Translations under genes and position numbers: made by a program
Assembly: GCF_945957355.1 (NCBI RefSeq)
Contig: NZ_CAMFKM010000020.1
Location: 1-64,000, forward strand
Origin: an uncultured Reyranella sp.
GTDB taxonomy: Bacteria; Pseudomonadota; Alphaproteobacteria; Reyranellales; Reyranellaceae
DNA length: 64,000 nucleotides
Reading direction: 5' to 3'
Shown here: in pieces, positions 38,890 through 49,013 of the stretch
How the letters are laid out: every line of letters begins with the position of its first letter
Position numbering within the stretch: position 1 is the first letter of the stretch
The notes under the pieces: generated by a model
The model's input: the letters and a program-made list of their open reading frames with translations, nothing else
Database searches by the model: none
What the model was told of the DNA's origin: nothing

Positions 38890-39195
38890 TCAGGGGAACA
38901 GGGCACCGGCATGTTCGCTGCCACCAGGCGCCTCCATCAGCAGCAGTCTGACTTCGGCCGACCGGATGTAACTCTTCTCCGATCGCCATTCGGCGAAGAT
39001 CGACCTGGCGCGCGCCACACTTGAAACCTGGACACCGACGGTACTCAGGGCCGATCCAGGTCCCTCGCCCCGCTCCGTTCCCACGAACCTGATGCCGGCT
39101 TCGTTCCGCGTGGCCAGCACGACGACGCGGTCGAGAATCCACGTCCGGAAGTCGGCTCTGTCCGCGGGAAAGGTGCAGAGGATCAGGGCGCCCAC
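38890..39195 (-). CDS. Hypothetical protein
   Basis: 101-aa ORF immediately downstream of acdS, same strand. Confidence 0.4.
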   Translation of the reverse strand: MGALILCTFPADRADFRTWILDRVVVLATRNEAGIRFVGTERGEGPGSALSTVGVQVSSVARARSIFAEWRSEKSYIRSAEVRLLLMEAPGGSEHAGALFP

Positions 39196-39201
39196 GGGAG
39201 G

Positions 39202-40215
39202 CTATCCATTTCTGAACGCGTAGCCGTAGCCGTTGAGAGCCGGGGCACCGCCCAGGTGGGCATAGAGAACCCTGGAACCCTCGGGGAAATAGCCCTTCCG
39301 GACGAGGTCCATCATGCCCTGCATCGATTTGCCCTCGTAGACGGGATCCGTGATCATCCCTTCGAGGCGTGCGCAGAGGCGGATCGCTTCCTTGGTCTCT
39401 TCGGACGGCACCCCGTAGACGGGATAGGCGTAGTCCTCGACGAGCACGACGTCGTCCTCGCCGATGTCGCGGCCCAGCTCGACCAGCCGAGCGGTATTGC
39501 GCGCGATCTCGAGGACCTGCGCCCTGGTCTGCGCGGGCGTGAAGGACGCATCGACGCCGATGACCTTGCGCTCGCGTCCGTCCTTGGCGAAGCCCACCAG
39601 CATGCCGGCATGCGTCGAGCCGGTGACGGTGCAGACCACGATGTAGTCGAACGCGAAGCCGAGTTCCTTCTCCTGCCGCCGGACCTCTTCGGCAAAGCCG
39701 ACATAGCCCAGGCCGCCATACTTGTGGACCGAAGCCCCGGCCGGAATGGCATAGGGTTTGCCGCCCTTGGCCTTGACGTCCTCGATAGCCTCCTCCCAGC
39801 TCCGCCGGATGCCGATATCGAAGCCCTCGTCGACCATCTGCACGTCGGCGCCCATGATGCGGCTGAGCATGATGTTGCCGACCCGGTCATAGACTGCATC
39901 CTCGTGCGGCACCCAGCTCTCCTGGACCAGTCGGCACTTGAATCCGATCTTTGCGGCGACCGCGGCAATCATCCGGGTGTGGTTGGATTGCACGCCGCCG
40001 ATCGAAACCAGCGTGTCGGCGTTCGACGCGATCGCGTCGGGGATGATGTACTCGAGCTTGCGCAACTTGTTGCCGCCGAAGGCGAGGCCGGAATTGCAAT
40101 CCTCCCGCTTGGCATAGAGCTCGACCTTGCCGCCGAGATGCTCCGACAGGCGTTCGAGTTTCTCGATGTGCGTCGGCCCGAATGTGAGCGGATACCGCTC
40201 GAACTTGGACAGCAT
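39202..40215 (-). CDS. acdS: 1-aminocyclopropane-1-carboxylate deaminase
   Basis: [63 protein letters not shown]. Confidence 0.93.
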   Translation of the reverse strand: MLSKFERYPLTFGPTHIEKLERLSEHLGGKVELYAKREDCNSGLAFGGNKLRKLEYIIPDAIASNADTLVSIGGVQSNHTRMIAAVAAKIGFKCRLVQESWVPHEDAVYDRVGNIMLSRIMGADVQMVDEGFDIGIRRSWEEAIEDVKAKGGKPYAIPAGASVHKYGGLGYVGFAEEVRRQEKELGFAFDYIVVCTVTGSTHAGMLVGFAKDGRERKVIGVDASFTPAQTRAQVLEIARNTARLVELGRDIGEDDVVLVEDYAYPVYGVPSEETKEAIRLCARLEGMITDPVYEGKSMQGMMDLVRKGYFPEGSRVLYAHLGGAPALNGYGYAFRNG

Positions 40216-40297
40216 GGAAGTTCCTTCCGCTGAGGCGATTCAATCTGTCCGGATCGTATCGAACCCGGGATCGAAGGTGCTCTCGAATACCGGGGTG

Positions 40298-40322
40298 CAT
40301 TTGGCTCCCTGAAGGACAAATG
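40298..40322. promoter_or_regulatory. 25-bp interrupted palindrome between acdS and acdR
   Basis: CATTTGGCTCCCTGAAGGACAAATG with 6-bp perfect outer arms. Confidence 0.45.
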
Positions 40323-40377
40323 GTAAAATTCACGATCGATACTTCGAATTGCATGCTTAGTAGAGGAAGATCCTTCC

Positions 40378-40842
40378 ATGTCCGATGAACTCGACCGGAT
40401 CGACTTCCGGATGCTGAGGCTCCTGCAGGGTAACGGGCGACTGTCCAATGCCGAGTTGGCGAAACGGGTCTCCGTCAGTCCCGCAACATGCCACCGCAGA
40501 ACCCAGCGCCTTTTCGACAAGGGCTATATCGGCGGCGTCCGGGCGGCGGTGGCGCCCAGGAAGGTCGACAGGGGAGCGCTGGTAATCGTCGGAGTCGTGC
40601 TCGACCGCTCGACGCCTCAGAGCTTCGGCGACTTCGAGAAAGCCATCGCGAAACTGAAGTTCGTCCTCGACTGCCATCTGGTGGCGGGCGATTTCGATTA
40701 CTTCCTGAAGATCCGGGTGAAGGATATGGAGGACTTCAACCGCATTCACGGGGAAAAATTGATCGCCCTGCCCGGCGTGCGGCAGACGAGAACCTTCTTC
40801 GTCATGAAAGAGGTCATCGACAACGCACCTCTTGATTTCTGA
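40378..40842 (+). CDS. acdR: Lrp/AsnC family transcriptional regulator, divergent from acdS
   Basis: LDRIDFRMLRLLQGNGRLSNAELAKRVSVSPATCHRRTQRL; divergent from acdS as expected for AcdR. Confidence 0.88.
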   Translation: MSDELDRIDFRMLRLLQGNGRLSNAELAKRVSVSPATCHRRTQRLFDKGYIGGVRAAVAPRKVDRGALVIVGVVLDRSTPQSFGDFEKAIAKLKFVLDCHLVAGDFDYFLKIRVKDMEDFNRIHGEKLIALPGVRQTRTFFVMKEVIDNAPLDF

Positions 40843-40860
40843 GAGTGCCGCAGGCCTGCC

Positions 40861-42465
40861 TCAGTCGAACAGCGTCGCCAGCCGCTGCTTCATCTGGTCG
40901 GCGATGTAGAGCGCCAGCGCCTGGATGGTGGAGGTCGGGTTCACACCGCCCGAGGTGACCCAGATGCTGCCGTCGACGATGAACAGGTTCTTCACGTCGT
41001 GGCTGCGGCCCCATTCGTTGACCACCGAGCGCTCGGGATCGGTGCCCATGCGCGCAGTGCCGAGCAGATGCCCGGGATAGTTCAGCGCCGTCCGCGAGGC
41101 ATAGAGCCGCGTGGCGCCGGCTTCCGTCAGGATCTCCTTGGCGCGGGCGATGCCGTGCTCCATCATGCGGCGCGTGTTCTCGCTGATTGTGTAGTCGATC
41201 TTCGGCGCCGGGATGCCGTTGCTGTCCTTCAGCAGCGGATCGAGGGTCACGCGATTGTGCTCCTCCGGCAGATCCTCGCAGGCCACGCCGATGTTCAGCC
41301 GGTGATCGAGCAATTGCCGGTACTGGCGATGATGATCGCGGCCCCAGGGCACAAGGCCGGTCACGGCGCCGAGCATCGCCTGGTTGGCCGGCCCCGTGCC
41401 GCGGCTGAATTGCAAGGTGTAGCCCCGCACGAAATCACGCGACGGGTCGGTCTCGTAGAACTGCTTGCTCCAGATGGTGTTTATCGGTCCGCGTCCGCCG
41501 TCCAGCGGCTCGTCGACATAGCCGGACACCATCGGCCAAGGATGCAACATCAGGTTCCTGCCAACCAGGCCCGACGAATTGGCGAGACCGTTCGGGAACT
41601 TGGCGGAGGCCGAGTTCAGCAGCAGGCGCGGCGTGCCGACACCGTTGCAGGCCAGGATTACGACCTCGGCCGGCTGGAAATGCTCGACGCCGCCGGCATC
41701 GTAGTAGATCACGCCGGCCGCCATGCCGTGCGCGTCAATGGTGATCTCGCGCACCCGGCAGCGCGTGCGCAGCTCGACGCCGGCCCGGATGGCCAGCGGC
41801 CAGTAGGTGATGTCGGTGCTGGCCTTGGCGCCCTGGGCACAGCCCGGCGTGCAGTGACCAAGATTGATGCAGCGGGCGCGACCTTCGTAGTCAGTGGTGG
41901 CGATACTGCTGTCGGAGGGCCACCAGTGCCAGCCCAGCCGGTTCATCGCCTGGGCGTAGCGTGTGCCGGTCTTGCCGAGACCGATCGGCGGCATCGGCGG
42001 ATGGCGTGGCGGCACGCCGGGATCGCCGGCGAGGCCGGAGACGCCCATCATCCGGTCGTTCTCGTCGTAGAACTTCTCCAGCGCCCAGTAATCGACGGGC
42101 CAGTCGTCGGCCACGCCGTCCAGCGACTTCACCTTGAAGTCCGACGGATGCATGCGCGGCCAGTGGGCCGTGTAGATGATCGTGCCGCCGCCGACGCCGT
42201 TGAAGTTGGCAATCTTCATCAGCGAGTTGTCGTCGTTGATCGGATAGTCGGTGTCCCGACCGCGGCGATTGGGGCTGATCTCGAAATCGGTGTAGCGCCG
42301 CGCCTCCCAGTCGCGTCCGTTGCTGGGGAAGTCGGTCGGCTTCATCCAGTCGCCCTGCTCCAGGCACAGGATGCGCATCTTCGTCTCGGCGAGGCTCCAC
42401 GCCACGGCCGCACCCGACGCGCCGGACCCGATGATCAGGACATCGACCTTTTCGTTGCCGGCCAT
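40861..42465 (-). CDS. GMC family oxidoreductase
   Basis: VLIIGSGASGAAVAWSLAE FAD motif, NFNGVGGGTIIY, LLGTARMGTDPERSVVNEWGRSHDVKNLFIVDGSIW. Confidence 0.92.
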   Translation of the reverse strand: MAGNEKVDVLIIGSGASGAAVAWSLAETKMRILCLEQGDWMKPTDFPSNGRDWEARRYTDFEISPNRRGRDTDYPINDDNSLMKIANFNGVGGGTIIYTAHWPRMHPSDFKVKSLDGVADDWPVDYWALEKFYDENDRMMGVSGLAGDPGVPPRHPPMPPIGLGKTGTRYAQAMNRLGWHWWPSDSSIATTDYEGRARCINLGHCTPGCAQGAKASTDITYWPLAIRAGVELRTRCRVREITIDAHGMAAGVIYYDAGGVEHFQPAEVVILACNGVGTPRLLLNSASAKFPNGLANSSGLVGRNLMLHPWPMVSGYVDEPLDGGRGPINTIWSKQFYETDPSRDFVRGYTLQFSRGTGPANQAMLGAVTGLVPWGRDHHRQYRQLLDHRLNIGVACEDLPEEHNRVTLDPLLKDSNGIPAPKIDYTISENTRRMMEHGIARAKEILTEAGATRLYASRTALNYPGHLLGTARMGTDPERSVVNEWGRSHDVKNLFIVDGSIWVTSGGVNPTSTIQALALYIADQMKQRLATLFD

Positions 42466-42466
42466 G

Positions 42467-42943
42467 TCAGCGCTCTCCTGCCGGCACTACACGATCGTCG
42501 CGCCAGAAAGGCGCTCGGCTGCGCACGACGTCGAGCAGCGACCAGTCACCTTGCTCCAGCACATAACCCTTCGGGAACGGCGCGCGCGCCTCGTGCCCGA
42601 GCGCCCGCAGGACGCGATCGTCGCGATAGTAGGCGCCCACGATCACACGCCCGAGGGTGACGGCCGGCGCGCCGCCCTTGGCGTACCAGTCGTTGATCAG
42701 GGCTTCTCTCGCGTCCCGGTCCATGTCGGCGAAGGCGCCGCCCGACTTCGCCGCGATCGCCGCCAGGGCTACGCGAATCAGCGGAAGGTCCCGGCCCACC
42801 GATCTCACGATGTCGTCGAAGATGGCCGGGTCGTCGGCGCCCGGCATGTCCAGGGCGGTGTCTTCGGGAACCATCGTCCCGGCAATTATCCTGAAGTGGT
42901 CTATTTCAGCATCTGAAAGTCGAGTGTCGGGAGCGGCGGCCAT
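42467..42943 (-). CDS. Small accessory protein, gluconate 2-dehydrogenase subunit 3-like
   Basis: LSDAEIDHFRIIAGTMVPEDTA; 1-nt gap to GMC gene. Confidence 0.5.
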   Translation of the reverse strand: MAAAPDTRLSDAEIDHFRIIAGTMVPEDTALDMPGADDPAIFDDIVRSVGRDLPLIRVALAAIAAKSGGAFADMDRDAREALINDWYAKGGAPAVTLGRVIVGAYYRDDRVLRALGHEARAPFPKGYVLEQGDWSLLDVVRSRAPFWRDDRVVPAGER

Positions 42944-42971
42944 GTGAACCCTGCTGACGTGCAGGTCGATC

Positions 42972-43748
42972 CTAGGCGATCGCGCGACCGCCATCGACGT
43001 AAAGATTGACGCCGTTGATGTAGGCGCCGGCATCCGAGCACAGCAGCAGGGCCGCACCCACGAGATCGCCGGGCTGGCCGAGCCGGCCGTTTGGTATGCG
43101 CTGGACGAGCGCCTCACCCTCCGTGACCATCTGATCGCGATTGCGCGCCGTCAGGATGGCGCCAGGCGCCAGGTTGTTCACCGTGACGCCCTGTCCGCCG
43201 AACTGGCGCGCGAGGTTCCACGCCCAGTTCAATTGCGCGGCCTTGGCGCCGGCATAGACCATCATCCGCGGATGCGGCCGGACCTGTTGCACGCTGCCGA
43301 TGGTGACGACCCTTCCCCAGCCGCGCTTCCCCATCGGCGGGACGAGGTCCTGCAGCAGCTCCAGCGGGCTGCGCAGATTGACCGCGATCTGCCGGTCGAA
43401 CCGCTCCCGACTGATCGCGTCGTAGGGCTCCGGCAGCTCGATCGACGCGTTCAGCACCAGGATATCGACCGGCGACCAGGCCGAGACGGTTTCAGCCAGC
43501 CGATGCCCCGCGTCGTCGGCGGCGAAGTCCCGCCCGAAGGCGCGCGCCGTTCCTCCTGCCTGTTCGATCTCGCGCACCACGGCGGCGGCATCGGACCGCT
43601 CCTCGTCGGTGTCGGCATGGTGGATCGCCAGTCTCGCGCCAACGCGGCTCAGCGCTAGGGCAATGGCCCGGCCGATTTCGCGGCGGGCGCCGGTGACCAG
43701 CGCCGTGCGGCCGGTCAGGCGAAAAAGGTCGAGCGGATTTGACGACAT
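42972..43748 (-). CDS. SDR family oxidoreductase
   Basis: ALVTGARREIGRAIALALSRVGARLAIH, YAGAKAAQLNWAWNLARQ. Confidence 0.92.
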   Translation of the reverse strand: MSSNPLDLFRLTGRTALVTGARREIGRAIALALSRVGARLAIHHADTDEERSDAAAVVREIEQAGGTARAFGRDFAADDAGHRLAETVSAWSPVDILVLNASIELPEPYDAISRERFDRQIAVNLRSPLELLQDLVPPMGKRGWGRVVTIGSVQQVRPHPRMMVYAGAKAAQLNWAWNLARQFGGQGVTVNNLAPGAILTARNRDQMVTEGEALVQRIPNGRLGQPGDLVGAALLLCSDAGAYINGVNLYVDGGRAIA

Positions 43749-43876
43749 GAGAACTCCGGATTGCCGTCAGCATGGCAGGCTATTTCCATTGGCGAAACCG
43801 GAAGCCGGTTCGCGCGCGCCCGAGACTTGTCAGCGCACGCGAGGGCTGCTCCCCTTCGAGCCAAGGGAGAATGGAA

Positions 43877-45508
43877 ATGAAGAACGATTCGACCCATGAC
43901 TACATCGTCGTCGGTGCAGGATCCGCGGGTGCAGTCGTCGCCAGCCGGCTGAGCGAGAGCGGCAAGCATCGTGTCCTGCTGCTCGAGGCTGGCACGCAGG
44001 GTTCGAACTTCTTCTGGTCGAAGGTGCCGGTCGGCGTCGCCAAGATGATCGACGATCCGGCGGTCAACTGGTGCTACTCCTCCGAGCCCGACGAAGGCTC
44101 GGGCGGGCGGCGCATCGCGGTGCCGCGCGGCCGCATGCTGGGCGGCTCCAGCTCGATCAACGGCATGGTCTATATCCGCGGCCAGGCGCAGGACTACGAT
44201 CACTGGGCGCAGCTCGGCAATCGCGGCTGGAGCTACCAGGACGTTCTGCCGATCTTCAAGCGCATGGAGCGCTTCGAGGGCGGCTCCGACGAGTTCCGCG
44301 GCCGCGAGGGCATCCTCCCCGTCACCCACACACCGCGCAACAAGGTCCCGTTGCTCGAAAAGATGATCGAGGCGGCCGAGAAGATGGGCCTGCCCTACAA
44401 TCCCGACCAGAACGGTGCCTCACAGGAAGGCATCGGCATGTCCCAGGTGACGATCACCAGGGGACGCCGCCAGAGCACCGCCTTCTGCTATCTCGATCCC
44501 GCGCGCGGCCGCGCCAACCTGCAGATCGACCAGGGCGCGATTGCCGAGCAGCTCGTCCTCGAAGGCAGACGCTGCGTCGGCGTCCGCTATTCCGTGAACG
44601 GCGAGAAGCGCGAGGCGCGGGCCACGCGCGAAGTCATCGTCTCCGGCGGCTCGATCAATTCGCCGAAGCTTCTGGAGCTCTCCGGCATCGGCCAGGGCGA
44701 CCGGCTGCGGGCGCTCGGCATCGCGCCGGTGCACGAGCTGCCGGGCGTCGGCGAGAATTTGCGCGACCATTACTCCCCGCGTATGAAATTCGAGATCACG
44801 GGGAAGAACCTCACCTTCAACGACAATGCGCGCGGCTGGCGGCTGGTCCGCGAAGCGGCGAAGTACGCCCTGTTCCGCGAGGGCTTCCTCGCCTCGACCT
44901 CGGTGCCGATCCGGCTCTACTTCCGCACCCGCGTTGGGCTCGATTCGCCCGACGCCACCATCTCGATCGCGCCCTTCCTCTACGAGATGGTCGGCAAGGA
45001 ACGCCGCGTCTCGGCCCAGAAGGGCATCACCATGAACGTGAACGTGCTGCGTTCGGAGAGCACGGGCTCGGTCCACATCAAGTCCGCCGATCCCGCCGAA
45101 CCGCCGGCGATCCGCTTCAACTTCCTGTCCACCGAGCACGACCGCACCGGCATCGTGAACGTGCTGCGCAAGGGCCGCGAGCTGATGGCCACGTCGCCGC
45201 TCAAGGAAGTCACCGGCAAGGAGATCGCGCCCGGCGCCCATCTCCAGAGCGACGCAGACCTGCTCGAATGGGTGCGCAACAATGCCGAGACGACCTATCA
45301 CCCGGTCGGCACCTGCAAGATGGGCAACGATCCGCGGGCCGTGGTCGACCCCGAGCTGCGTGTCCACGGCATCGCCGGCCTCAGGGTCGCCGACGCCTCG
45401 ATCATGCCCACGCTAACCAGCGGCAACACCAATGCCCCCACCATCATGATCGGCGAGAAGTGTGCCTCGATGGTGTTGGCGGCGGCCGACGTGGCCCGGG
45501 CTGCGTGA
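43877..45508 (+). CDS. GMC family oxidoreductase (choline/alcohol dehydrogenase-like)
   Basis: YIVVGAGSAGAVVASRLSESGKHRVLLLEAG, GRMLGGSSSINGMVYIRGQ, HPVGTCKMGNDPRAVVDPELRVHG. Confidence 0.94.
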   Translation: MKNDSTHDYIVVGAGSAGAVVASRLSESGKHRVLLLEAGTQGSNFFWSKVPVGVAKMIDDPAVNWCYSSEPDEGSGGRRIAVPRGRMLGGSSSINGMVYIRGQAQDYDHWAQLGNRGWSYQDVLPIFKRMERFEGGSDEFRGREGILPVTHTPRNKVPLLEKMIEAAEKMGLPYNPDQNGASQEGIGMSQVTITRGRRQSTAFCYLDPARGRANLQIDQGAIAEQLVLEGRRCVGVRYSVNGEKREARATREVIVSGGSINSPKLLELSGIGQGDRLRALGIAPVHELPGVGENLRDHYSPRMKFEITGKNLTFNDNARGWRLVREAAKYALFREGFLASTSVPIRLYFRTRVGLDSPDATISIAPFLYEMVGKERRVSAQKGITMNVNVLRSESTGSVHIKSADPAEPPAIRFNFLSTEHDRTGIVNVLRKGRELMATSPLKEVTGKEIAPGAHLQSDADLLEWVRNNAETTYHPVGTCKMGNDPRAVVDPELRVHGIAGLRVADASIMPTLTSGNTNAPTIMIGEKCASMVLAAADVARAA

Positions 45509-45526
45509 CGTTCGGACTCCCGGAGG

Positions 45527-46174
45527 TCAGGGGGCTGCCCTGACGAAAATCTCGCGCCGCAATTCGTCCGCGAGCTTCAGGCCCAGGGCGACCATCACAC
45601 CGCCGGCGAGCAGGTCGAGGTAGCGCGCGATGCGCTGATACAGTTTCTGCGCGACTCCGGTCGAGAAGAACACCGCCAGGGTGCCGTACCAGAGCGTGGA
45701 CTGGACGGCGACGATTGCCACGATCGCGGGATAGACCCAGCCGGGCGCATGGGGCGGCAGCGCCACCAGAAAGGCGCTGGTCCAGAACACCGCCGACTTC
45801 GGATTGCTCAGCGTCGTCATGAGGCCGGCCATGAAGGGATTGCGCCCCGCCAGCTGGGGCGCCGCCTGGCCACTCGCCGTCGGGGTGACCCCGGCCCGCA
45901 ACAGTCGGACGCCCACGTAGATCAGGTAGGCGGCACCGACGAAACGCAGTGCGCGATAGAGCCATCCCGCCTCGAGGAGAAGCGCCCCGACCCCGCCGAT
46001 CGCCAGAACGACCCAAAGCAGCGAGGCGACGACCACGCCGGCAACCGCCTTGAGGCCATCGCTTCGGGAGCGCGTTGCAGAGTACCATCCCACCACGACG
46101 GTGTTCGGGCCCGGCAGCATGGCCATCAGAAGGTGCATCGTGGCGAGACCGATCAGATTGGGCACGAGGTCCAT
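45527..46174 (-). CDS. LysE family translocator
   Basis: LLMAMLPGPNTVVVGWYSATRSRSDGLKAVAGVV, NPFMAGLMTTLSNPKSAVFWTSAF. Confidence 0.9.
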   Translation of the reverse strand: MDLVPNLIGLATMHLLMAMLPGPNTVVVGWYSATRSRSDGLKAVAGVVVASLLWVVLAIGGVGALLLEAGWLYRALRFVGAAYLIYVGVRLLRAGVTPTASGQAAPQLAGRNPFMAGLMTTLSNPKSAVFWTSAFLVALPPHAPGWVYPAIVAIVAVQSTLWYGTLAVFFSTGVAQKLYQRIARYLDLLAGGVMVALGLKLADELRREIFVRAAP

Positions 46175-46311
46175 TGCATACGTCCTTCGGCAAGAGGGGC
46201 ATTGCCCGGTACGGGTCTTACCATGCGACGTCTTCCGCCGTGCCGGAAGCTTGAAAGCGCGCCTTGGCCGACGCACGCTGACGATCGACGCGAATTGGAG
46301 CTGGTGACGAG

Positions 46312-47607
46312 ATGCTGACGGACCGCTACGGCCTTCCCCTGTCCACGACGAACGTCACCGCGCGCGATGCCTATGTCGAGGGCGTCGATCTCCTGCTGAC
46401 GGTCTATCCCGGTGCCGCCGCCGCGTTCGAACGGGCCATCGCAGCCGATCCGGCCTTTGCGCTGGCCTATATCGGCCGGGCCCGCGCTTCCCAGCTTGCC
46501 GGAAAGCTGGAGGCGATGCGCGCGGACCTCGCCATGGCCTCGTCGCTTGCAGACGGAGTCTCGGCACGCGAGCGGAGCCAGATCGAAGTCTTTCGGTCGC
46601 TGTTCGCCGGCCAGCCGGTCGCCGCACTGGCTGCGTTGCGAGCCCATGTGCAGACATGGCCGCGCGACGCTCTGGTCCTCAGTCTCGCGGCCAACCAGGG
46701 CGGATTGATCGGCATGTCCGGCCTGTCCGGCCGCGAACAGGACCTCACCGACTTTCTCGATGGCCTTGCCGCGCACTACGGCGAGGATTGGTGGTTCGAG
46801 GCCCATCGCGGCATGGCGCTGTCGGAGATCGGCCGTCACGACGAGGCCCGCCCGATGATCGAGCGCTCGCTGGGCCAGTTCCGGCGCAATGCCTATGGCG
46901 CCCATGCCTTCGCCCATCTCTGTTACGAGACCGGCGAACGGGACGCGGGTATCGCCTTCCTGCGCGACTGGCTGCCGCTCTACGATCGCGGCGGCGGCCT
47001 CTTCGGACACCTGAGCTGGCATCTCGGCCTGTTCGAGCTGCATGCCGGCAATCTGGAGGGCGGGCTTCGCCTCTACACCGACGCCTTCTGTGCCGACGAT
47101 CACCGTGGCGCGATCCACCAGAAGCTTTCCGATTCGGCCGCCTTCCTGTGGCGCGCGGAACTGGCGGGCCATCCGCACGATTCCGCGCGCTGGGCGAAGC
47201 TCAAGGCCTATGCGCGCGAGAAGCTCCCGCGCCCCGGCATGTCCCTCGCGGACTGGCATGTCGCACTGACATACGCCGCCACCGGCGACGACGCCGCACT
47301 CGAAGGCTGGATCGGGGCTATCGAGGAGCTGGCGAGCGCCGGACGCTATCCGTCCGGAACCGTCATCCCCGCCGTGGCGCGCGCTTTCGCGGCCTACCGG
47401 CGCGGCGATCATGAGACGACGATCGACCTGATCGAGCCGATGCTGCCCGAGCGCGAACGTATCGGCGGCAGCCGGGCGCAGGGCGACCTGGTGGAAGCGA
47501 CGTTGCTTCAGGCCTACCTGGCCTCCGGACGCATGGCGGATGCAAGGCGCCTGAGCGCGGACCGCCGCCCCGGCCCGGCAGGCCTTCCGGTTTCCGGGCC
47601 CGATTGA
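46312..47607 (+). CDS. Tetratricopeptide repeat protein
   Basis: Helical repeats: AAAFERAIAADPAFALAYIGRAR, LSEIGRHDEARPMIERSLGQFRRN. Confidence 0.75.
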   Translation: MLTDRYGLPLSTTNVTARDAYVEGVDLLLTVYPGAAAAFERAIAADPAFALAYIGRARASQLAGKLEAMRADLAMASSLADGVSARERSQIEVFRSLFAGQPVAALAALRAHVQTWPRDALVLSLAANQGGLIGMSGLSGREQDLTDFLDGLAAHYGEDWWFEAHRGMALSEIGRHDEARPMIERSLGQFRRNAYGAHAFAHLCYETGERDAGIAFLRDWLPLYDRGGGLFGHLSWHLGLFELHAGNLEGGLRLYTDAFCADDHRGAIHQKLSDSAAFLWRAELAGHPHDSARWAKLKAYAREKLPRPGMSLADWHVALTYAATGDDAALEGWIGAIEELASAGRYPSGTVIPAVARAFAAYRRGDHETTIDLIEPMLPERERIGGSRAQGDLVEATLLQAYLASGRMADARRLSADRRPGPAGLPVSGPD

Positions 47608-47777
47608 TCGGGACTCGATCACCCCGCCGCCGAGGCTCGGAACTCCGCCGGATCGTCACGCAGATACGTGTGCGCACGGGCGTTGCGAGGCGACGCCATA
47701 TTCCGCGCGGAGAATGTGAATTGAGCCCACCGCAGTCGGCCGGCATCAAATGCTGGCCCGTCTGCATTCGAGCAAAG

Positions 47778-47862
47778 TGGTACCCCCGGTCGGGCTCGAA
47801 CCAACACTCCGTGAGGAACCTGATTTTGAGTCAGGCGCGTCTACCAATTCCGCCACGGGGGC
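47778..47862 (-). tRNA. tRNA-Leu (anticodon CAA)
   Basis: Minus strand GCCCCCGTGGCGGAATTGGTAGACGCGCCTGACTCAAAATCAGGTTCCTCACGGAGTGTTGGTTCGAGCCCGACCGGGGGTACCA; loop CTCAAAA, encoded CCA, long variable arm. Confidence 0.96.
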
Positions 47863-47996
47863 ACACAATCGTGCGCCGGGAATAAAGCCGAAGGGTGGAA
47901 CCGGGTCAACGCTTGCGACGACCCTTTCGGTCCACACTGCCGATAGCAAGCGGCGGGGAAGAGTAGATCGCCCGGACTTCCCCGGGGAAATGCGGT

Positions 47997-48845
47997 TCAC
48001 GCGCCCAGTCTGTCGGCGTGCCACCTGAGATGATCTTCGATGAAGGTCTGGATGAACCAGTACGAATGATCGTAGTCCCCGTGTCGCCGCAGGACCAACT
48101 CTTGCGTTGCGCTCGCGGCTGCGGCTTCCAGCGCCTCGGGTCGCAGCTGGTTCGAGAGGAACTGGTCCTTCAGCCCCTGGTCGACGAGGATCGGGCCCGG
48201 GAACCGGCTGCCCCGCTTCAGCAGCTCACAGGCATCCCACGCCGCCCAGCGCGCACGATCCGGGCCGAGATAGTTGCCGAACGCCTTCTCTCCCCACGGC
48301 ACGACGACCGGATTGCAGATCGGCGCGAAGGCCGAAACCGACCGATAGGCCTGCGGGTTCTTGAGTGCGATCGTCAGCGCGCCATGGCCGCCCATCGAAT
48401 GACCGAACACGCCGCGCCGGCCCGCCTCGGCCGGGAAGTTGGCCTCGACGATCGCCGGCAGCTCCCGCGTCACGTAGGAATACATTCGGTAGTTCCGCTT
48501 CCACGGCTCTGCTTCGGCATCGAGATAGAAGCCGGCACCCGTGCCGAAATCCCAGTCGTCGTCCTCGCCCGGCAGACCTAGCCCGCGCGGACTGGTGTCG
48601 GGCGCCACGAGAACGAGTCCCAATTCGGCGGCATGACGCAAGGCGTTCGCCTTGATCATGAACGTCTCCTCGGTGCAGGTGAGGCCCGCGAGGAAGTAGA
48701 GCGCCGGCAGCGACCGCGACGAGGCTGTCGCCGGCACGAAGACCGAGAACTTCATCTCGGTGCCGGTCTCCGTCGAGGCGTGGCTGTAGAACCCGACCGT
48801 TCCCCCAAAGCACGCCTGCTCGCTCCGCACCGTCATACTCATCAT
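47997..48845 (-). CDS. fghA: S-formylglutathione hydrolase
   Basis: YFLAGLTCTEETFMIKANALRHAAELGLVLVAPDTSPRG, GVFGHSMGGHGALTIALKNP. Confidence 0.94.
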   Translation of the reverse strand: MMSMTVRSEQACFGGTVGFYSHASTETGTEMKFSVFVPATASSRSLPALYFLAGLTCTEETFMIKANALRHAAELGLVLVAPDTSPRGLGLPGEDDDWDFGTGAGFYLDAEAEPWKRNYRMYSYVTRELPAIVEANFPAEAGRRGVFGHSMGGHGALTIALKNPQAYRSVSAFAPICNPVVVPWGEKAFGNYLGPDRARWAAWDACELLKRGSRFPGPILVDQGLKDQFLSNQLRPEALEAAAASATQELVLRRHGDYDHSYWFIQTFIEDHLRWHADRLGA

Positions 48846-48949
48846 AAGCCCACCATTTCCTGAGGACGCCGATGATACATGAGAAGGCGGCCTGATGGTT
48901 CCTCCGGCTGATCGCGCGCGCTCGAGCGGCTTACCGCAGCGACGATGCA

Positions 48950-48963
48950 TTGATCTTGATCAA
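48950..48963. promoter_or_regulatory. FNR/FixK/Anr-type box
   Basis: TTGATCTTGATCAA matches TTGAT-N4-ATCAA exactly; centre 48956.5, -10-like TATGCT at 48985-48990. Confidence 0.65.
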
Positions 48964-49013
48964 AGATGGCGATTTGGTCGCAAGTATGCTCCCATCGGCT
49001 GAAGGAGAAGATC

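Noticed and set aside
47746-48028. Short ORFs on both strands over the tRNA
   Set aside because: They overlap a complete tRNA-Leu and are not plausible proteins.
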